Shown here piece after piece: positions 8,626 to 17,391 of a stretch of DNA of 64,000 bases. The notes under the pieces were generated by a model, which made no database searches, was not told the origin of the DNA, and saw nothing but the letters and a program-made list of their open reading frames with translations. This DNA comes from Roseburia_C sp900315735 (GTDB lineage: Bacteria; Bacillota; Clostridia; Lachnospirales; Lachnospiraceae). A program made the position numbers and the translations under genes. The stretch lies in NCBI GenBank assembly GCA_052118425.1, contig JBQKHF010000006.1, one strand, 5' to 3'. Position 1 is the first letter of the stretch. The number at the start of each line of letters is the position of its first letter.

Positions 8626-8985
8626 CTAATAAGGCTCTATATAGGGAAATGCATCCTTCAGCCACTGTATGTCATCCCCTAATATTGCAAGCACATCAAA
8701 CCGGCATGGCAGTCCCATGGTATGTTTACACATCAGGTAATAATCTGCCACTCTTGATATCTTCCTTTGCTTGCGGTAATCAACCGCTTCCTGTGGAAGT
8801 CCCTTTCCGGTATCACTGCGGTATTTTACCTCTGCAAAAACAAGATATTTTCCATCTCTTGCAATAATATCGATTTCTCCAAACCTGCAACGGTAGTTCA
8901 TTTCACAGATGCTGCAGCCGGCTGCCTTTAAATAATCTGCCGCCTTCTTCTCATATTCACTGCCCATGATGCGTTTATTTTCCAT
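8626..8985 (-). CDS. yraN: YraN family (UPF0102) nuclease-like protein
   Basis: 119 residues with the restriction-endonuclease-like core of UPF0102: GSEYEKKAADYLKAAG, then MNYRCRFGEIDIIARDG with the conserved E-I-D-I, and VFAEVKYRSDTG with the E-x-K. These acidic and lysine residues match a PD-(D/E)XK active site. Its role in the cell is not established; in many bacteria it lies beside rnhB, as it does here. AAGGGGAG precedes the ATG. It belongs to the run of genes from lepB to yraN. Confidence 0.92.
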   Translation of the reverse strand: MENKRIMGSEYEKKAADYLKAAGCSICEMNYRCRFGEIDIIARDGKYLVFAEVKYRSDTGKGLPQEAVDYRKQRKISRVADYYLMCKHTMGLPCRFDVLAILGDDIQWLKDAFPYIEPY

Positions 8986-9079
8986 CTCATACTCCCCTTT
9001 TCTGTTATTCCTGTTATTCGGATTCCTGCTATTTGGATTTCCACTATCATGATTGCTGTTACAGCTATTTTTATTTTCT

Positions 9080-9412
9080 TTATTCTAATTTACTGCGCAG
9101 CTTATCCATATCATCGACAAATACCAGTATCTCTGCTACTACTTCATATAACTCCGGTGGAATCATATCTCCGATTTCAAGCTTAGATAAGGTACTTGCA
9201 AGCTGATTATCCTGATACAAAGGAACGTCTTCCTCTTTGGCTTTCTCGATGATTTTATCCGCAAGATATCCTTTACCGGTTGCCAGTATCTTTGGTGCCC
9301 TCTCTCCCGGCTCATATGCAATGGCTACTGCTGTTTTTTCTTTTTCTTTTGTTTTCTCTTCTCCGGCATTTTTCCCATCGAAGTTTGCCGGATGCCAGAT
9401 TCCATTTTTCAT
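9080..9412 (-). CDS. FlhB C-terminal-like protein (YlqH type)
   Basis: 110 residues matching only the cytoplasmic C-terminal domain of the flagellar/type III export switch protein FlhB: AVAIAYEPGERAPKILATGK, LADKIIEKAKEEDVPLYQD, and a final MIPPELYEVVAEILVFVD. The membrane domain is absent and the autocleavage motif NPTH is not present (the corresponding stretch reads AIAYEP). Such stand-alone proteins lie beside rnhB and a FliK-like gene in Bacillus (ylqG-ylqH) and clostridia. The function is unknown. It starts 3 bp after the FliK-like gene, with its ribosome binding site inside that gene's end. Confidence 0.85.
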   Translation of the reverse strand: MKNGIWHPANFDGKNAGEEKTKEKEKTAVAIAYEPGERAPKILATGKGYLADKIIEKAKEEDVPLYQDNQLASTLSKLEIGDMIPPELYEVVAEILVFVDDMDKLRSKLE

Positions 9413-9415
9413 AAA

Positions 9416-11218
9416 TTACGCCCTCATATCAAAGGAATAGCGATGCAGGATTCCCGCTGACGGATGCTCCTGCTGCATAAAATCTTCTACCAGATTTTTC
9501 TTTTTGGACTGGTTCTCCACCTGTACCGTACAGGAATATCCCTTCTCCTGCAGCCGATGCATCAGCTCATCCATATGTTCTTCGATTAAATCATATGATT
9601 TCTCATCCTCAAGATAAAAATTCGTATGCACTTTTCTATCCTTCATCCGCACAGATACATCTGTTGCACCGAGGTTATCCATATCAAGATGCAAAAAGGC
9701 ACTTAGTTCGCCATCCGGTCTGTCCACACCACTCTTATTGGTATAAACAAATAAATCTCCATGAGCATTCTGATTGGACATCCGAAGCGGAATCTGAACA
9801 TAATGATAGGCATTATTAATCTGATTCATAAATTCAATATTACCCTGCAGATTACTTACCGCTTTTGCCAGAGAGGTATTGCTCTGACCGGATTCCTGCA
9901 CCAGTTCCTGCATTTTCTGCATCTGGTTTTCCATCTTCTCATAGAGATGCTTAATGGCATCCCCTTTAACCTCTTCCGGTTTTAGTGTCCACTGCTGTTT
10001 TACTTCATATTCCAACACTTTCTGATACTCTTTACTAGAAAACAGTTTCTTTGCTGAGCCTCCCGTTAATCCCATAATCTCATCCAATGCCTGATGCAGT
10101 TCTTTCAGAAATGCTCCCGTAGAAAGATTTCCGTTTAAAACTCCCTCTGCGGTAAATAATTTACTGCCGGCAAGCTGTGGAAATTCTTTCAAGAGATTTG
10201 AAAACTCCTTCATCTGTCCCTCTGTAAACAATGCTCCGACACTGCCTTTGGCATAATACTGTACACCCTGTGTATCAGAAGAAGCATTCCCTTCTGCTGC
10301 CTGCGCTACATTTTCTTCCGATACCGCCTCTTCACCAGGATTTACCGCCACGTCATCCAGCGTTTCTTCTATGGTTTCTGCTATTGCATCTTCTATCGTT
10401 CCCGCTTCTGCTCCCGCAATCTCTGTGGCAGCAAATTCTGACGTTCCATCCAGCAAAGCTCCCTCCTGAAGTTCCACCGGGCTCCAGCCGCCCTTCTGTA
10501 CTCCCTCTTTTACAATTGCAGATGCATCCAAAGATCCATCCTGTTTCAATACCTGATAAATTCTGCTTCCCAGTTCCAATGCCTCTGCCTCGGAAAGGTT
10601 TTCATTCTGGTACAATTTTCCTATGCTTTCTAAGACATCATCAAACTGTGAAGTGATTGCTGCCTGATCAGATTTATAATTTTCAAACTGCTGAATAAAT
10701 TCCTGAGTCATCGGAATATCAAGCTTATGCATCAATACCAGCGACTTCATATCTGCATCCGGATATGCTGAAATGCTGCGTGCCATATCCATAAGACTTT
10801 CCCTGCCAATGGACATCTGCTCTTCCATCATGGAATTGACCATATCTATCATTCTTGGTTCTGCCGGAATGCCTGCTGCATCCAGTGCCTTTAACAATGT
10901 CGGATTATTGAGATTTCCATTGGTATAAGGGCGAATTTCAACGGTAGTTCCATCATTGGATTTCACCTGAAAAAACATTGCCTGACCAACGGCTAACTGC
11001 ACGCCTGTCGCTATTCTCGCCTGAATGGTCTGACCATTTGCCAGTCCCAGAGAAACCGTTCCGTTTTTGATATCATTTACGGTTCCTTCGAATACATTTC
11101 CTACCGTCATTTCCCGCACGGCTGATACCAGCTGCTGAACCCCTTGCTGCGGGGCTGTTGCTGTAGCTCCGGTAGCCGAACTTCTGTTGTATTGTGCTAA
11201 CATGTCTGAAATCTGCAT
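9416..11218 (-). CDS. FliK-like (YlqG type) hook-length-control-related protein
   Basis: About 600 residues. The N-terminus is rich in Gln, Ala and Ser, the central part is long and acidic (residues about 250-320 are mostly Ala, Glu and Asp), and the C-terminal domain has LDMDNLGATDVSVRMKDRKV, which recalls the Flg_hook domain of FliK. No signal peptide is evident. I start at MQISDML because GGAG sits 8 bases upstream; the GTG three codons earlier abuts the Shine-Dalgarno sequence. The companion FlhB-like gene follows after 3 bp. In flagella FliK and FlhB interact to switch substrate specificity; whether this reduced pair does anything similar is not known. Confidence 0.75.
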   Translation of the reverse strand: MQISDMLAQYNRSSATGATATAPQQGVQQLVSAVREMTVGNVFEGTVNDIKNGTVSLGLANGQTIQARIATGVQLAVGQAMFFQVKSNDGTTVEIRPYTNGNLNNPTLLKALDAAGIPAEPRMIDMVNSMMEEQMSIGRESLMDMARSISAYPDADMKSLVLMHKLDIPMTQEFIQQFENYKSDQAAITSQFDDVLESIGKLYQNENLSEAEALELGSRIYQVLKQDGSLDASAIVKEGVQKGGWSPVELQEGALLDGTSEFAATEIAGAEAGTIEDAIAETIEETLDDVAVNPGEEAVSEENVAQAAEGNASSDTQGVQYYAKGSVGALFTEGQMKEFSNLLKEFPQLAGSKLFTAEGVLNGNLSTGAFLKELHQALDEIMGLTGGSAKKLFSSKEYQKVLEYEVKQQWTLKPEEVKGDAIKHLYEKMENQMQKMQELVQESGQSNTSLAKAVSNLQGNIEFMNQINNAYHYVQIPLRMSNQNAHGDLFVYTNKSGVDRPDGELSAFLHLDMDNLGATDVSVRMKDRKVHTNFYLEDEKSYDLIEEHMDELMHRLQEKGYSCTVQVENQSKKKNLVEDFMQQEHPSAGILHRYSFDMRA

Positions 11219-11256
11219 ATCAATCACTCCACTCTGTATCGCCAGTTTCTTTCAAA

Positions 11257-12027
11257 TTATTCACTGTAAAAATTCTTAATAAAGGTTCTCCGGTGAATTG
11301 GTGTTGGTCCATATTCTTTGATTGCTGCAATATGGGCTGCGGAGCCATAACCCTTGTTATCCGCGAATCCATATTCCGGCATAATTTTCGCATACTCTTC
11401 CATCATCCGGTCCCTTGTTACCTTTGCAATGATACTGGCCGCTCCAATAGAAATACTCTTTGCATCTCCCTTGATAATCGGAACCTGGCGAATGTCTACG
11501 CCCGGTATTGTCACCGCATCATTTAATAATATATCGGGTTTTACCTTCAAATTCGTTATAGCCTGGTGCATAGCTTCATAAGTAGCCTGCAAAATATTAA
11601 TTTCATCAATCCGTCCGGGACCTACCATTCCAATTCCTGTTGCCACTGCCTTCTCCATAATTTCATCATAGAGTTTTTCACGCATGGATGCGCTGAGTTT
11701 CTTGGAATCATTGATATATAAAATGTCACAGTCCTTCGGCAGAATAACTGCTCCTGCCACAACCGGGCCTGCCAATGGGCCTCTTCCTACTTCATCGATA
11801 CCGCAGATATAACCAACGTCAGCATATTCTTTTTCATACTTTTTCAGATTTTCAATCCGGGCATACTCTGCCTCAAGCTTCTGTATCCGCTTTCTTGCTT
11901 TTTCCACAAGGCTCTTTACGCCACTTCGTTCATCTTTTTCATATCTTGTTATAAAATCAGGCAGCATACTGTCTTCTGCTGCCTGTAACTCTTCTTTGAT
12001 TGCTCCGATTTTCTTCTCTTCTGCCAT
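11257..12027 (-). CDS. rnhB: Ribonuclease HII
   Basis: Removes RNA and single ribonucleotides from DNA. About 256 residues: an N-terminal extension of roughly 70 residues including a charged helix, then the catalytic core beginning GIDEVGRGPLAGPVVAGAV (first Asp and Glu of the DEDD set), DSKKLS, and VTRDRMM with the final acidic residue. The start is ambiguous: AGAGGA is 10 bases ahead of the ATG chosen and 4 bases ahead of a GTG two codons earlier. It lies between lepB and the FliK-like gene, as in Bacillus. Confidence 0.95.
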   Translation of the reverse strand: MAEEKKIGAIKEELQAAEDSMLPDFITRYEKDERSGVKSLVEKARKRIQKLEAEYARIENLKKYEKEYADVGYICGIDEVGRGPLAGPVVAGAVILPKDCDILYINDSKKLSASMREKLYDEIMEKAVATGIGMVGPGRIDEINILQATYEAMHQAITNLKVKPDILLNDAVTIPGVDIRQVPIIKGDAKSISIGAASIIAKVTRDRMMEEYAKIMPEYGFADNKGYGSAAHIAAIKEYGPTPIHRRTFIKNFYSE

Positions 12028-12084
12028 AATCACTTTATCCTCTAACTGTAATTTCGATTATCTTTTCCTGTTCTTCCGCTTTTA

Positions 12085-12648
12085 TTACTGATGCTGGATA
12101 AATCCAAATTTATCAAATGGATAGATTCTAAGCCATGCTTTTCCTATGATATCTGCCCGCTTGATATTTCCCACATCCGGGAACCTGCTGTCCTTGCTGT
12201 AATTGCGGTTATCTCCCAGCACAAAATATTCATCCTCACCTAATGTAATAGGGTCTGATGCAAGTCCCGGGTCTTTAATAACCTCTCTTCCATAAGATTC
12301 CACCAGTTCTTCTCCGTTAATTAATATCTCCCCTTTATCGGTAATCTGCACCGTTTCTCCCGGCATTCCGATAATCCGCTTGATAAAATAAGTATCTTCC
12401 TTATACTGATACGGAAATACAATAATATCAAAACGTTCTGGCTCATGAAACCGATAGGATATCTTATCTACAATCAGATTATCTCCATTGGTAAGAGTGT
12501 TTTCCATGGACGAACCATCCACTCTGGTCCGCTGTCCCACATAACGTATCATCAAAAATGTCAGTACCACAATTACAATGAGATATAGTATGAAACTGAC
12601 ACTTTCCCTTACCGCTTTTCCTCTTTTGCCGTGTTCTTCTTCCTTCAT
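12085..12648 (-). CDS. lepB: Signal peptidase I (copy A)
   Basis: Membrane serine protease that removes Sec signal peptides. From the ATG chosen, one N-terminal membrane segment (about residues 15-36) is followed by the catalytic serine in VDGSSMENTL (Ser47) and the lysine in TYFIKRIIGMPGE (Lys90), with GDNRNYSKDSR later. An upstream in-frame TTG would add six residues; neither start has an ideal ribosome binding site. It is separated from a second lepB by rbgA only, and this rplS-lepB-rbgA-lepB-rnhB order suggests a local duplication. Confidence 0.93.
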   Translation of the reverse strand: MKEEEHGKRGKAVRESVSFILYLIVIVVLTFLMIRYVGQRTRVDGSSMENTLTNGDNLIVDKISYRFHEPERFDIIVFPYQYKEDTYFIKRIIGMPGETVQITDKGEILINGEELVESYGREVIKDPGLASDPITLGEDEYFVLGDNRNYSKDSRFPDVGNIKRADIIGKAWLRIYPFDKFGFIQHQ

Positions 12649-12696
12649 ATCTCCGTCTTGCTCCAACTCTTTTTGATTCCTGTTCTTATTTTTATC

Positions 12697-13548
12697 TTAT
12701 GCTTCCACTTCCGGTTTTTCAAGTGAAATTTTACCAAGCTTTCCGGTACGGAATTCATCCAGCACAAGTGTAGCTGCTTTGGCATAATCTACTTCATTTC
12801 CTTTTTTAATACAGCCACGGTTTAAGGCAATTTTCTCCAACAGCTCTGCCGGTGTTCCCTCTTCTTCCATTCCGTATCTTTCCTTTAATACACCCGGATA
12901 CTCTTCCCGCAGAATCTGAATCAGTTCCAGTGACAATTCATCAATATTTAAAATATCATCTTTGATGGAACCGATTAGTGCCAGTTTTAACCCAACGCTC
13001 TGGTCTTCAAATTTCGGCCATAAAATACCCGGCGTATCCAAAAGCTCTACATTCTTATTCAGGCGAATCCACTGCTTGCCCTTGGTAACACCCGGCTTAT
13101 TTCCGGTCTTGGCACAGGCTTTTCCCGCAAACGTATTGATAAAGGTGGATTTTCCCACATTCGGAATTCCCACTACCATAGCCCGCACTGGACGGTTCTT
13201 GATTCCTCTTCGTAAATCACGCTCCGTCTTTTCCTTGCAGGCTTCTGCTATAATTGCGGATACCTGCTTCATGCTTCCTTTATTTCTGGCATCCATGCGT
13301 ACTACATAATAGCCCTTTTTCTTAAAGAACTCTGTCCAGCCTTCATTTTTTCTTTCATCTGCAAGGTCAGATTTGTTCAACAAAATCAGACGGGCTTTTC
13401 CTTTTCCCAGGGTATCTATATCCGGATTTCTGCTGCTTACCGGAATTCTTGCATCTACCAGTTCTATTACTAAATCTACCAGTTTTATATCTTCCTGCAT
13501 CTGACGTTTTGCTTTCGTCATATGTCCCGGATACCATTGAAACTGCAT
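12697..13548 (-). CDS. rbgA: Ribosome biogenesis GTPase RbgA (YlqF)
   Basis: Circularly permuted GTPase for late 50S assembly. The characteristic N-terminus MQFQWYPGHMTKAKRQMQED is present, with G4 (LLNKSDLAD) preceding G1 (VGIPNVGKSTFINTFAGK) and G3 (LLDTPGILWPKFED). At 283 residues it is of usual length. It sits between two signal peptidase genes in the conserved rplS-rbgA-rnhB neighbourhood, close to another ribosomal gene. Confidence 0.97.
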   Translation of the reverse strand: MQFQWYPGHMTKAKRQMQEDIKLVDLVIELVDARIPVSSRNPDIDTLGKGKARLILLNKSDLADERKNEGWTEFFKKKGYYVVRMDARNKGSMKQVSAIIAEACKEKTERDLRRGIKNRPVRAMVVGIPNVGKSTFINTFAGKACAKTGNKPGVTKGKQWIRLNKNVELLDTPGILWPKFEDQSVGLKLALIGSIKDDILNIDELSLELIQILREEYPGVLKERYGMEEEGTPAELLEKIALNRGCIKKGNEVDYAKAATLVLDEFRTGKLGKISLEKPEVEA

Positions 13549-13578
13549 CTTATTTTCCTCTCTTCTCTTACTGCTCTG

Positions 13579-14166
13579 CTATTTGATAAAGCCGATTTTA
13601 TGGAATGGAGAAATGCGGAACCATGCTTTTCCTACAATATATTCCCGCTTCACATTTCCAATATTGGCATAACGGCTGTCCTCACTGCTGTTGCGGTTAT
13701 CTCCCAGTACAAAATACTCATCTTCCCCTACGGTAATCTCTTCGGATGCCAGTCCTGCATCTTCAATGGCAGCTGTATCTACTTTTTCATCAAACAGCTC
13801 TCCATTTACATAGACTGCTCCATTCTTTATCTGTATCTTATCTCCCGGCACTCCAATTACACGTTTCACATAATAATGTGACTTTTCATTTCCATTTGGA
13901 AGAAACACGATAACATCATTCGCTTTTGGTTTCTTCAAATTATAAACAAAACGATTGACCAGAATCTCTTCGCCGTTCTCTATCGTAGGGTTCATGGACT
14001 GTCCTACCACAGTGGTTCGAAGTCCGATAAAATATACAAATACAAATGAAATTACCAGTACTATGGCAATCTCAATCATCCAGGTGCCGATTTCTTTCAG
14101 CAGTGGTACATTTATTTTCTTTCTATGTCTGCCAAAATTCAAACCACGAACGCTGCCTCTACGCAT
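13579..14166 (-). CDS. lepB: Signal peptidase I (copy B)
   Basis: 195 residues: a basic N-terminus, a membrane segment about 30-48, catalytic serine in VVGQSMNPTIENG (Ser57), lysine in YYVKRVIGVPGD (Lys101) and the GDNRNSSEDSR box. It resembles copy A in length and motifs, so the two are probably paralogues from a tandem duplication that now flank rbgA. An AAGGAGA site is about 12 bases from the ATG. It is the first gene after the rplS terminator and repeat copy 2; I see no clear promoter in front of it. Confidence 0.93.
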   Translation of the reverse strand: MRRGSVRGLNFGRHRKKINVPLLKEIGTWMIEIAIVLVISFVFVYFIGLRTTVVGQSMNPTIENGEEILVNRFVYNLKKPKANDVIVFLPNGNEKSHYYVKRVIGVPGDKIQIKNGAVYVNGELFDEKVDTAAIEDAGLASEEITVGEDEYFVLGDNRNSSEDSRYANIGNVKREYIVGKAWFRISPFHKIGFIK

Positions 14167-14249
14167 AATCTTATGTTCTCCTTCTTACCCAAATATCATT
14201 CGATATATCTACAGAACCTGCCACCGGCAGCTTCTTACGAATACGTGGT

Positions 14250-14343
14250 AACTACGAGAAACACGCTTTGCGAGTTTCTCGAGTTATCGCGGTGCTCGCC
14301 AAATCTGCATGCAAGCATGCGATTTTTCTCGCTACTCGCGTAA
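14250..14343. repeat. 94-bp dispersed intergenic repeat, copy 2
   Basis: 91 of 94 positions match copy 1 at 6812-6905. In this copy the 5' hairpin is nearly perfect: 12-bp arms CGAGAAACACGC / GCGAGTTTCTCG around TTT with one mismatch. It again lies immediately behind a terminator (that of rplS), in the same orientation relative to the gene as copy 1. Confidence 0.88.
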
Positions 14344-14353
14344 ATACAACAAA

Positions 14354-14380
14354 AGGGACGATACACACTGGCACGTCCCT
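14354..14380 (-). terminator. Terminator of rplS
   Basis: AGGGACG/CGTCCCT 7-bp stem with a 13-base loop, followed on the minus strand by TTTGTTGTATTT, just after the rplS stop codon. Confidence 0.75.
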
Positions 14381-14391
14381 CTGGCTGATTC

Positions 14392-14745
14392 TTATTTTAC
14401 TAACTCTTTTACTTTTGCTTTCTTACCGATACGACCTCTTAAGTAATTCAGCTTAGCTCTTCTTACTTTACCAGCTCTTACTACTTCAACCTTCTCTACG
14501 TTAGGAGAATGTAATGGCCAGGTCTTCTCTACGCCAACACCATTAGAGAATTTACGAACAGTAAATGTCTCACGGTTGCTTCCGCCCTGTTTCTTTAATA
14601 CAACACCTTCGAAAACCTGAATTCTTTCACGGTTTCCCTCTTTGATTTTCGCATAAACCTTAACGGTATCTCCTACACGAAACTCTGGTGCATCTGCCTT
14701 TAACTGCTCTGCTTCAATGTTCTTAATAATTTCACTTGCGTTCAT
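14392..14745 (-). CDS. rplS: 50S ribosomal protein L19
   Basis: 117 residues from the ATG that begins MNASEIIKNIEAEQL, which is preceded by ACAGGAGGTCACAAA, an excellent ribosome binding site. A reading frame 16 codons longer lacks one. Family hallmarks are FRVGDTVKVYAKIKEG, RIQVFEGVVLKKQGG, FTVRKFSNGVGVEKTWPLHS and the basic end AKLNYLRGRIGKKAKVKE. It has its own strong promoter and a terminator, so it is transcribed as a single gene. Confidence 0.98.
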   Translation of the reverse strand: MNASEIIKNIEAEQLKADAPEFRVGDTVKVYAKIKEGNRERIQVFEGVVLKKQGGSNRETFTVRKFSNGVGVEKTWPLHSPNVEKVEVVRAGKVRRAKLNYLRGRIGKKAKVKELVK

Positions 14746-14824
14746 TTTGTGACCTCCTGTATATTTTGATGTTCTTAATGCATTCATTTGCAACAGAGGA
14801 CCATCGCCTATTCACAACTGTTGT

Positions 14825-14853
14825 ATTATATCATGTTCTCTATGCCTCGTCAA
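14825..14853 (-). promoter_or_regulatory. Strong sigma-A promoter of rplS
   Basis: Minus-strand -35 TTGACG (14848-14853), exactly 17 bases, then a perfect -10 TATAAT (14825-14830). The expected leader is about 75 nt. It begins only 8 bp beyond the pilT stop codon, with no terminator between, so read-through from the pilus locus into rplS is possible. Confidence 0.88.
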
Positions 14854-14860
14854 GCTATTT

Positions 14861-15916
14861 TTATAAGCGTTTCTGTAACATTTCCGGATTGGATGCATAA
14901 ACCAGTGCTGTCTCTTTTGTAATCTTTCCTTCCTGATACAATTTCAAAAGACTGCTGTCCATGGATATCATATCTTCCCGGTTCGATGAATATACAACCC
15001 CGTCAATCTGTGGTACTTTGTTCTCACGAATCATATTACGGATTGCCGGTGTCACGGTCATAATTTCAAATGCCGGAATTACATTGCCATTGATATCTGG
15101 TACAAGCTGCTGGGAAACAATTGCCTGCAGCACCATGGAAAGCTGCACTGCAATCTGCCGCTGCTGATTTGCCGGAAATACATCAATGATACGGTCAATG
15201 GTATTGGCTGCCCCTATGGTATGTAAGGTGGATATAATAAGATGTCCTGTCTCTGCCGCTGTCATGGCAACACCAATCGTCTCATAATCTCGCATTTCTC
15301 CAAGAAGAATCACATCCGGACTCTGTCGTAGGGATGCCCGCAGTGCCGTCACATAATTTTCAGTATCTACATTTATCTCACGCTGGCTGATGATTCCCTG
15401 CTGATGGCTGTGCAGATATTCAATCGGATCTTCTAATGTAATAATATGCTTGGCACATCGGCGGTTCAGCGCATCTACCATACAGGCTAACGTGGTAGAC
15501 TTACCACTTCCTGCCGGTCCTGTTACTAAAACCATGCCCTTTGGCTGCAAGCCAAGGTCAATGATATTCTGCGGAATTCCAATGTCCTCCGGCTTTGGCA
15601 AATCAAAGGTAATCACACGAACCACCGCCGATAATGCACCTCTTTGCTTATATGCACTGACACGGAATCTTGACAGTCCCTGTACCGCAAAGGAGAAGTC
15701 ATCATCCCCATGCTTTAATAACCGGTCAATATCACGATGATCCGCCAGTTCATAAATCTGCTCTAAATAATTTTCTGTCTCAGGAGGCATCAACCGCTCT
15801 CCCTCTTCTTTTATAATGACATTATTGGAACGATATGATATCGGAAGTCCGGCTACAATAAATATATCCGATGCATGCTCCTCTACTGCTTTTTGTAATA
15901 CTTCTCTTACATCCAT
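14861..15916 (-). CDS. pilT: PilT-like type IV pilus retraction ATPase
   Basis: 351 residues. Walker A GPAGSGKST (133-141), Walker B DVILLGEMRD (201-210), the His-box GHLIISTLHT (about 224-233) and the PilT-specific AIRNMIRE (291-298) are all present, so this is PilT/PilU rather than PilB/GspE. It would form a hexameric motor under a type IV pilus platform. It ends the appendage locus and follows four small N-terminally anchored proteins and a PilC homologue. No extension ATPase and no prepilin peptidase is encoded in this cluster, which is odd for a complete pilus. Confidence 0.92.
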   Translation of the reverse strand: MDVREVLQKAVEEHASDIFIVAGLPISYRSNNVIIKEEGERLMPPETENYLEQIYELADHRDIDRLLKHGDDDFSFAVQGLSRFRVSAYKQRGALSAVVRVITFDLPKPEDIGIPQNIIDLGLQPKGMVLVTGPAGSGKSTTLACMVDALNRRCAKHIITLEDPIEYLHSHQQGIISQREINVDTENYVTALRASLRQSPDVILLGEMRDYETIGVAMTAAETGHLIISTLHTIGAANTIDRIIDVFPANQQRQIAVQLSMVLQAIVSQQLVPDINGNVIPAFEIMTVTPAIRNMIRENKVPQIDGVVYSSNREDMISMDSSLLKLYQEGKITKETALVYASNPEMLQKRL

Positions 15917-15935
15917 AATTTTCCCACCAATCTCT

Positions 15936-16427
15936 TTATTTCTGCTGCTCCATCAACGGAAGCTTTGTTTCCTCCTGTCTTACATCAGTAGCAGTTTCTT
16001 TCCATTCTAATATGCTCCATTCCAGCATTTCTCCTGTCTTTCCATCTGTCTCTTCCGTAATGGAAAGCTTTACACATAACTCCTGTGTGTCCGTCTCCGG
16101 CACACAAAAGCTTATGATATCAGCTGCATCCTTCACCTCCGGCAATCCGGAAATTTCCTGCAATGCCATATCTTTATTTTCTGCTTGCTGCAGAATGGAA
16201 TCTATCTCTGATAAGACATCTTCAGCCTTATTACATGCTTCATAATAGGCACTCATCTTATCTGCTGCCCGCTCACTATATTTATAATCCCGAAGGGATG
16301 AAGATAACGACAACACTGCGAATAATAAAAAAGTCAGAATTAATACTACCACTAACAAAAAAGAGTATCCAAAAGGGCTGGCAATACGCGGCCTGCGTTT
16401 TTCTTCGTATAATGCACTCTTACTCAT
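15936..16427 (-). CDS. Small N-terminally anchored protein, pseudopilin-like position
   Basis: 163 residues: a basic N-terminus, one hydrophobic helix (SFLLVVVLILTFLLFAVLSL, about 23-42), then a polar domain rich in Glu, Asp and Thr. The layout and place in the operon match minor pseudopilins (GspK/ComGG-like), but the +5 glutamate and a clear prepilin cleavage site are not visible. It overlaps the previous gene by 8 bp and is followed by pilT after 19 bp. No sequence family is recognised. Confidence 0.6.
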   Translation of the reverse strand: MSKSALYEEKRRPRIASPFGYSFLLVVVLILTFLLFAVLSLSSSLRDYKYSERAADKMSAYYEACNKAEDVLSEIDSILQQAENKDMALQEISGLPEVKDAADIISFCVPETDTQELCVKLSITEETDGKTGEMLEWSILEWKETATDVRQEETKLPLMEQQK

Positions 16428-16875
16428 CTTCCGCCGCCTCCCTCTGACTGATTACTTTCTTTAGTTCCACTTCATAAATGGTCTTTTCTTCCTCCTCATC
16501 CTTCTGCTTTACTGCAAAAAGACCGACCATCCGCTGCTCTGCTTCACCCAATGTAATCCACAGGGTATATTCCGCATCTTTCGTCTTACAGTTCTCCCAG
16601 TCAGCATCAAAGGATACCAGAAATGTATTATCCTCTTTCTCATAATAAGAATACTCTTCCTTCAGATAATCTTCCATATCTGTTCCGGAGCGGAATACTT
16701 CTGCTGCCGCTGCAGCCTTATGTACTGCCATATTCATATTTCCTGCATCTTCACTGATGCAATGGGACTTTACAAATAACTGCAATCCCACCGCTGCAGC
16801 AATACAGAAAAATAAAATCGATATCATAAGTTCCAGTAAAAATACCCCGGAACGTCTTGCCTGCCCTTCTATCAT
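16420..16875 (-). CDS. Type IV prepilin-like protein
   Basis: 151 residues from the ATG that follows GAGGAAGG. The N-terminus MIEGQARRSGVFLLELMIS continues into a hydrophobic helix. The Gly before VFLLE and the Glu at position +5 are the two hallmarks of type III (prepilin) signal sequences, so this is the clearest pilin-like member of the cluster. A soluble Glu/Asp-rich domain of about 110 residues with one Cys follows. A longer upstream frame (49 extra codons) overlaps the preceding gene and is not supported. Confidence 0.72.
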   Translation of the reverse strand: MIEGQARRSGVFLLELMISILFFCIAAAVGLQLFVKSHCISEDAGNMNMAVHKAAAAAEVFRSGTDMEDYLKEEYSYYEKEDNTFLVSFDADWENCKTKDAEYTLWITLGEAEQRMVGLFAVKQKDEEEEKTIYEVELKKVISQREAAEDE

Positions 16876-16885
16876 ATGCCTTCCT

Positions 16886-17374
16886 CTATTCCTGTCCACT
16901 GCCGACAACGGCCACCACAGTATCCATTTTCCTTCCATCTTCTGACGTGCAGGAAAAATGCAATAATCCATTTTCCAAAGCTTCCATCTTAAAATCTTCA
17001 ACCGGAATGACTGCCTTTCCATCCGCTGTACTTACAGCAGTTCCGGACCGGACAAAAAGCTCTTTCAACATGCCATCCTCTTCAAAAATATAGGTGCAAT
17101 ATTCTTCTCCATCATAATCCTGCCGGATGATAAGGCTGTCAGTTCCATCCACCGAACCAATGGTAACTGTCCCATTATCATTCTGATGAATCTTCTCCGT
17201 AAGATAAGACAATACTGTTCTGCTTTCGTAATTTTCATCTGCCATAGTTGTCGTATCCTGATAAATATCTGCTGCCAGAATAAGCACCAGAAGTCCGCAG
17301 ATTGCCAGCAGTCCAAACAATGCCCACGGAAATAAAATATCAATTGTATGTTTTCTGGCGGTATTCTCTGCCAT
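16886..17374 (-). CDS. Membrane-anchored pseudopilin-cluster protein (DUF4860-like)
   Basis: 162 residues with one hydrophobic helix near the N-terminus (ALFGLLAICGLLVLILAADI) and an exported-looking domain with short beta-type segments (TVTIGSVDGTDSLIIRQDYD). It resembles DUF4860 proteins that recur in clostridial pilus clusters; this family assignment is from memory of context and layout. Start chosen at MAENTARK, six bases after AGAGGG. It lies 10 bp before the prepilin-like gene. Confidence 0.55.
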   Translation of the reverse strand: MAENTARKHTIDILFPWALFGLLAICGLLVLILAADIYQDTTTMADENYESRTVLSYLTEKIHQNDNGTVTIGSVDGTDSLIIRQDYDGEEYCTYIFEEDGMLKELFVRSGTAVSTADGKAVIPVEDFKMEALENGLLHFSCTSEDGRKMDTVVAVVGSGQE

Positions 17375-17391
17375 ATTCATCCCTCTTCACT

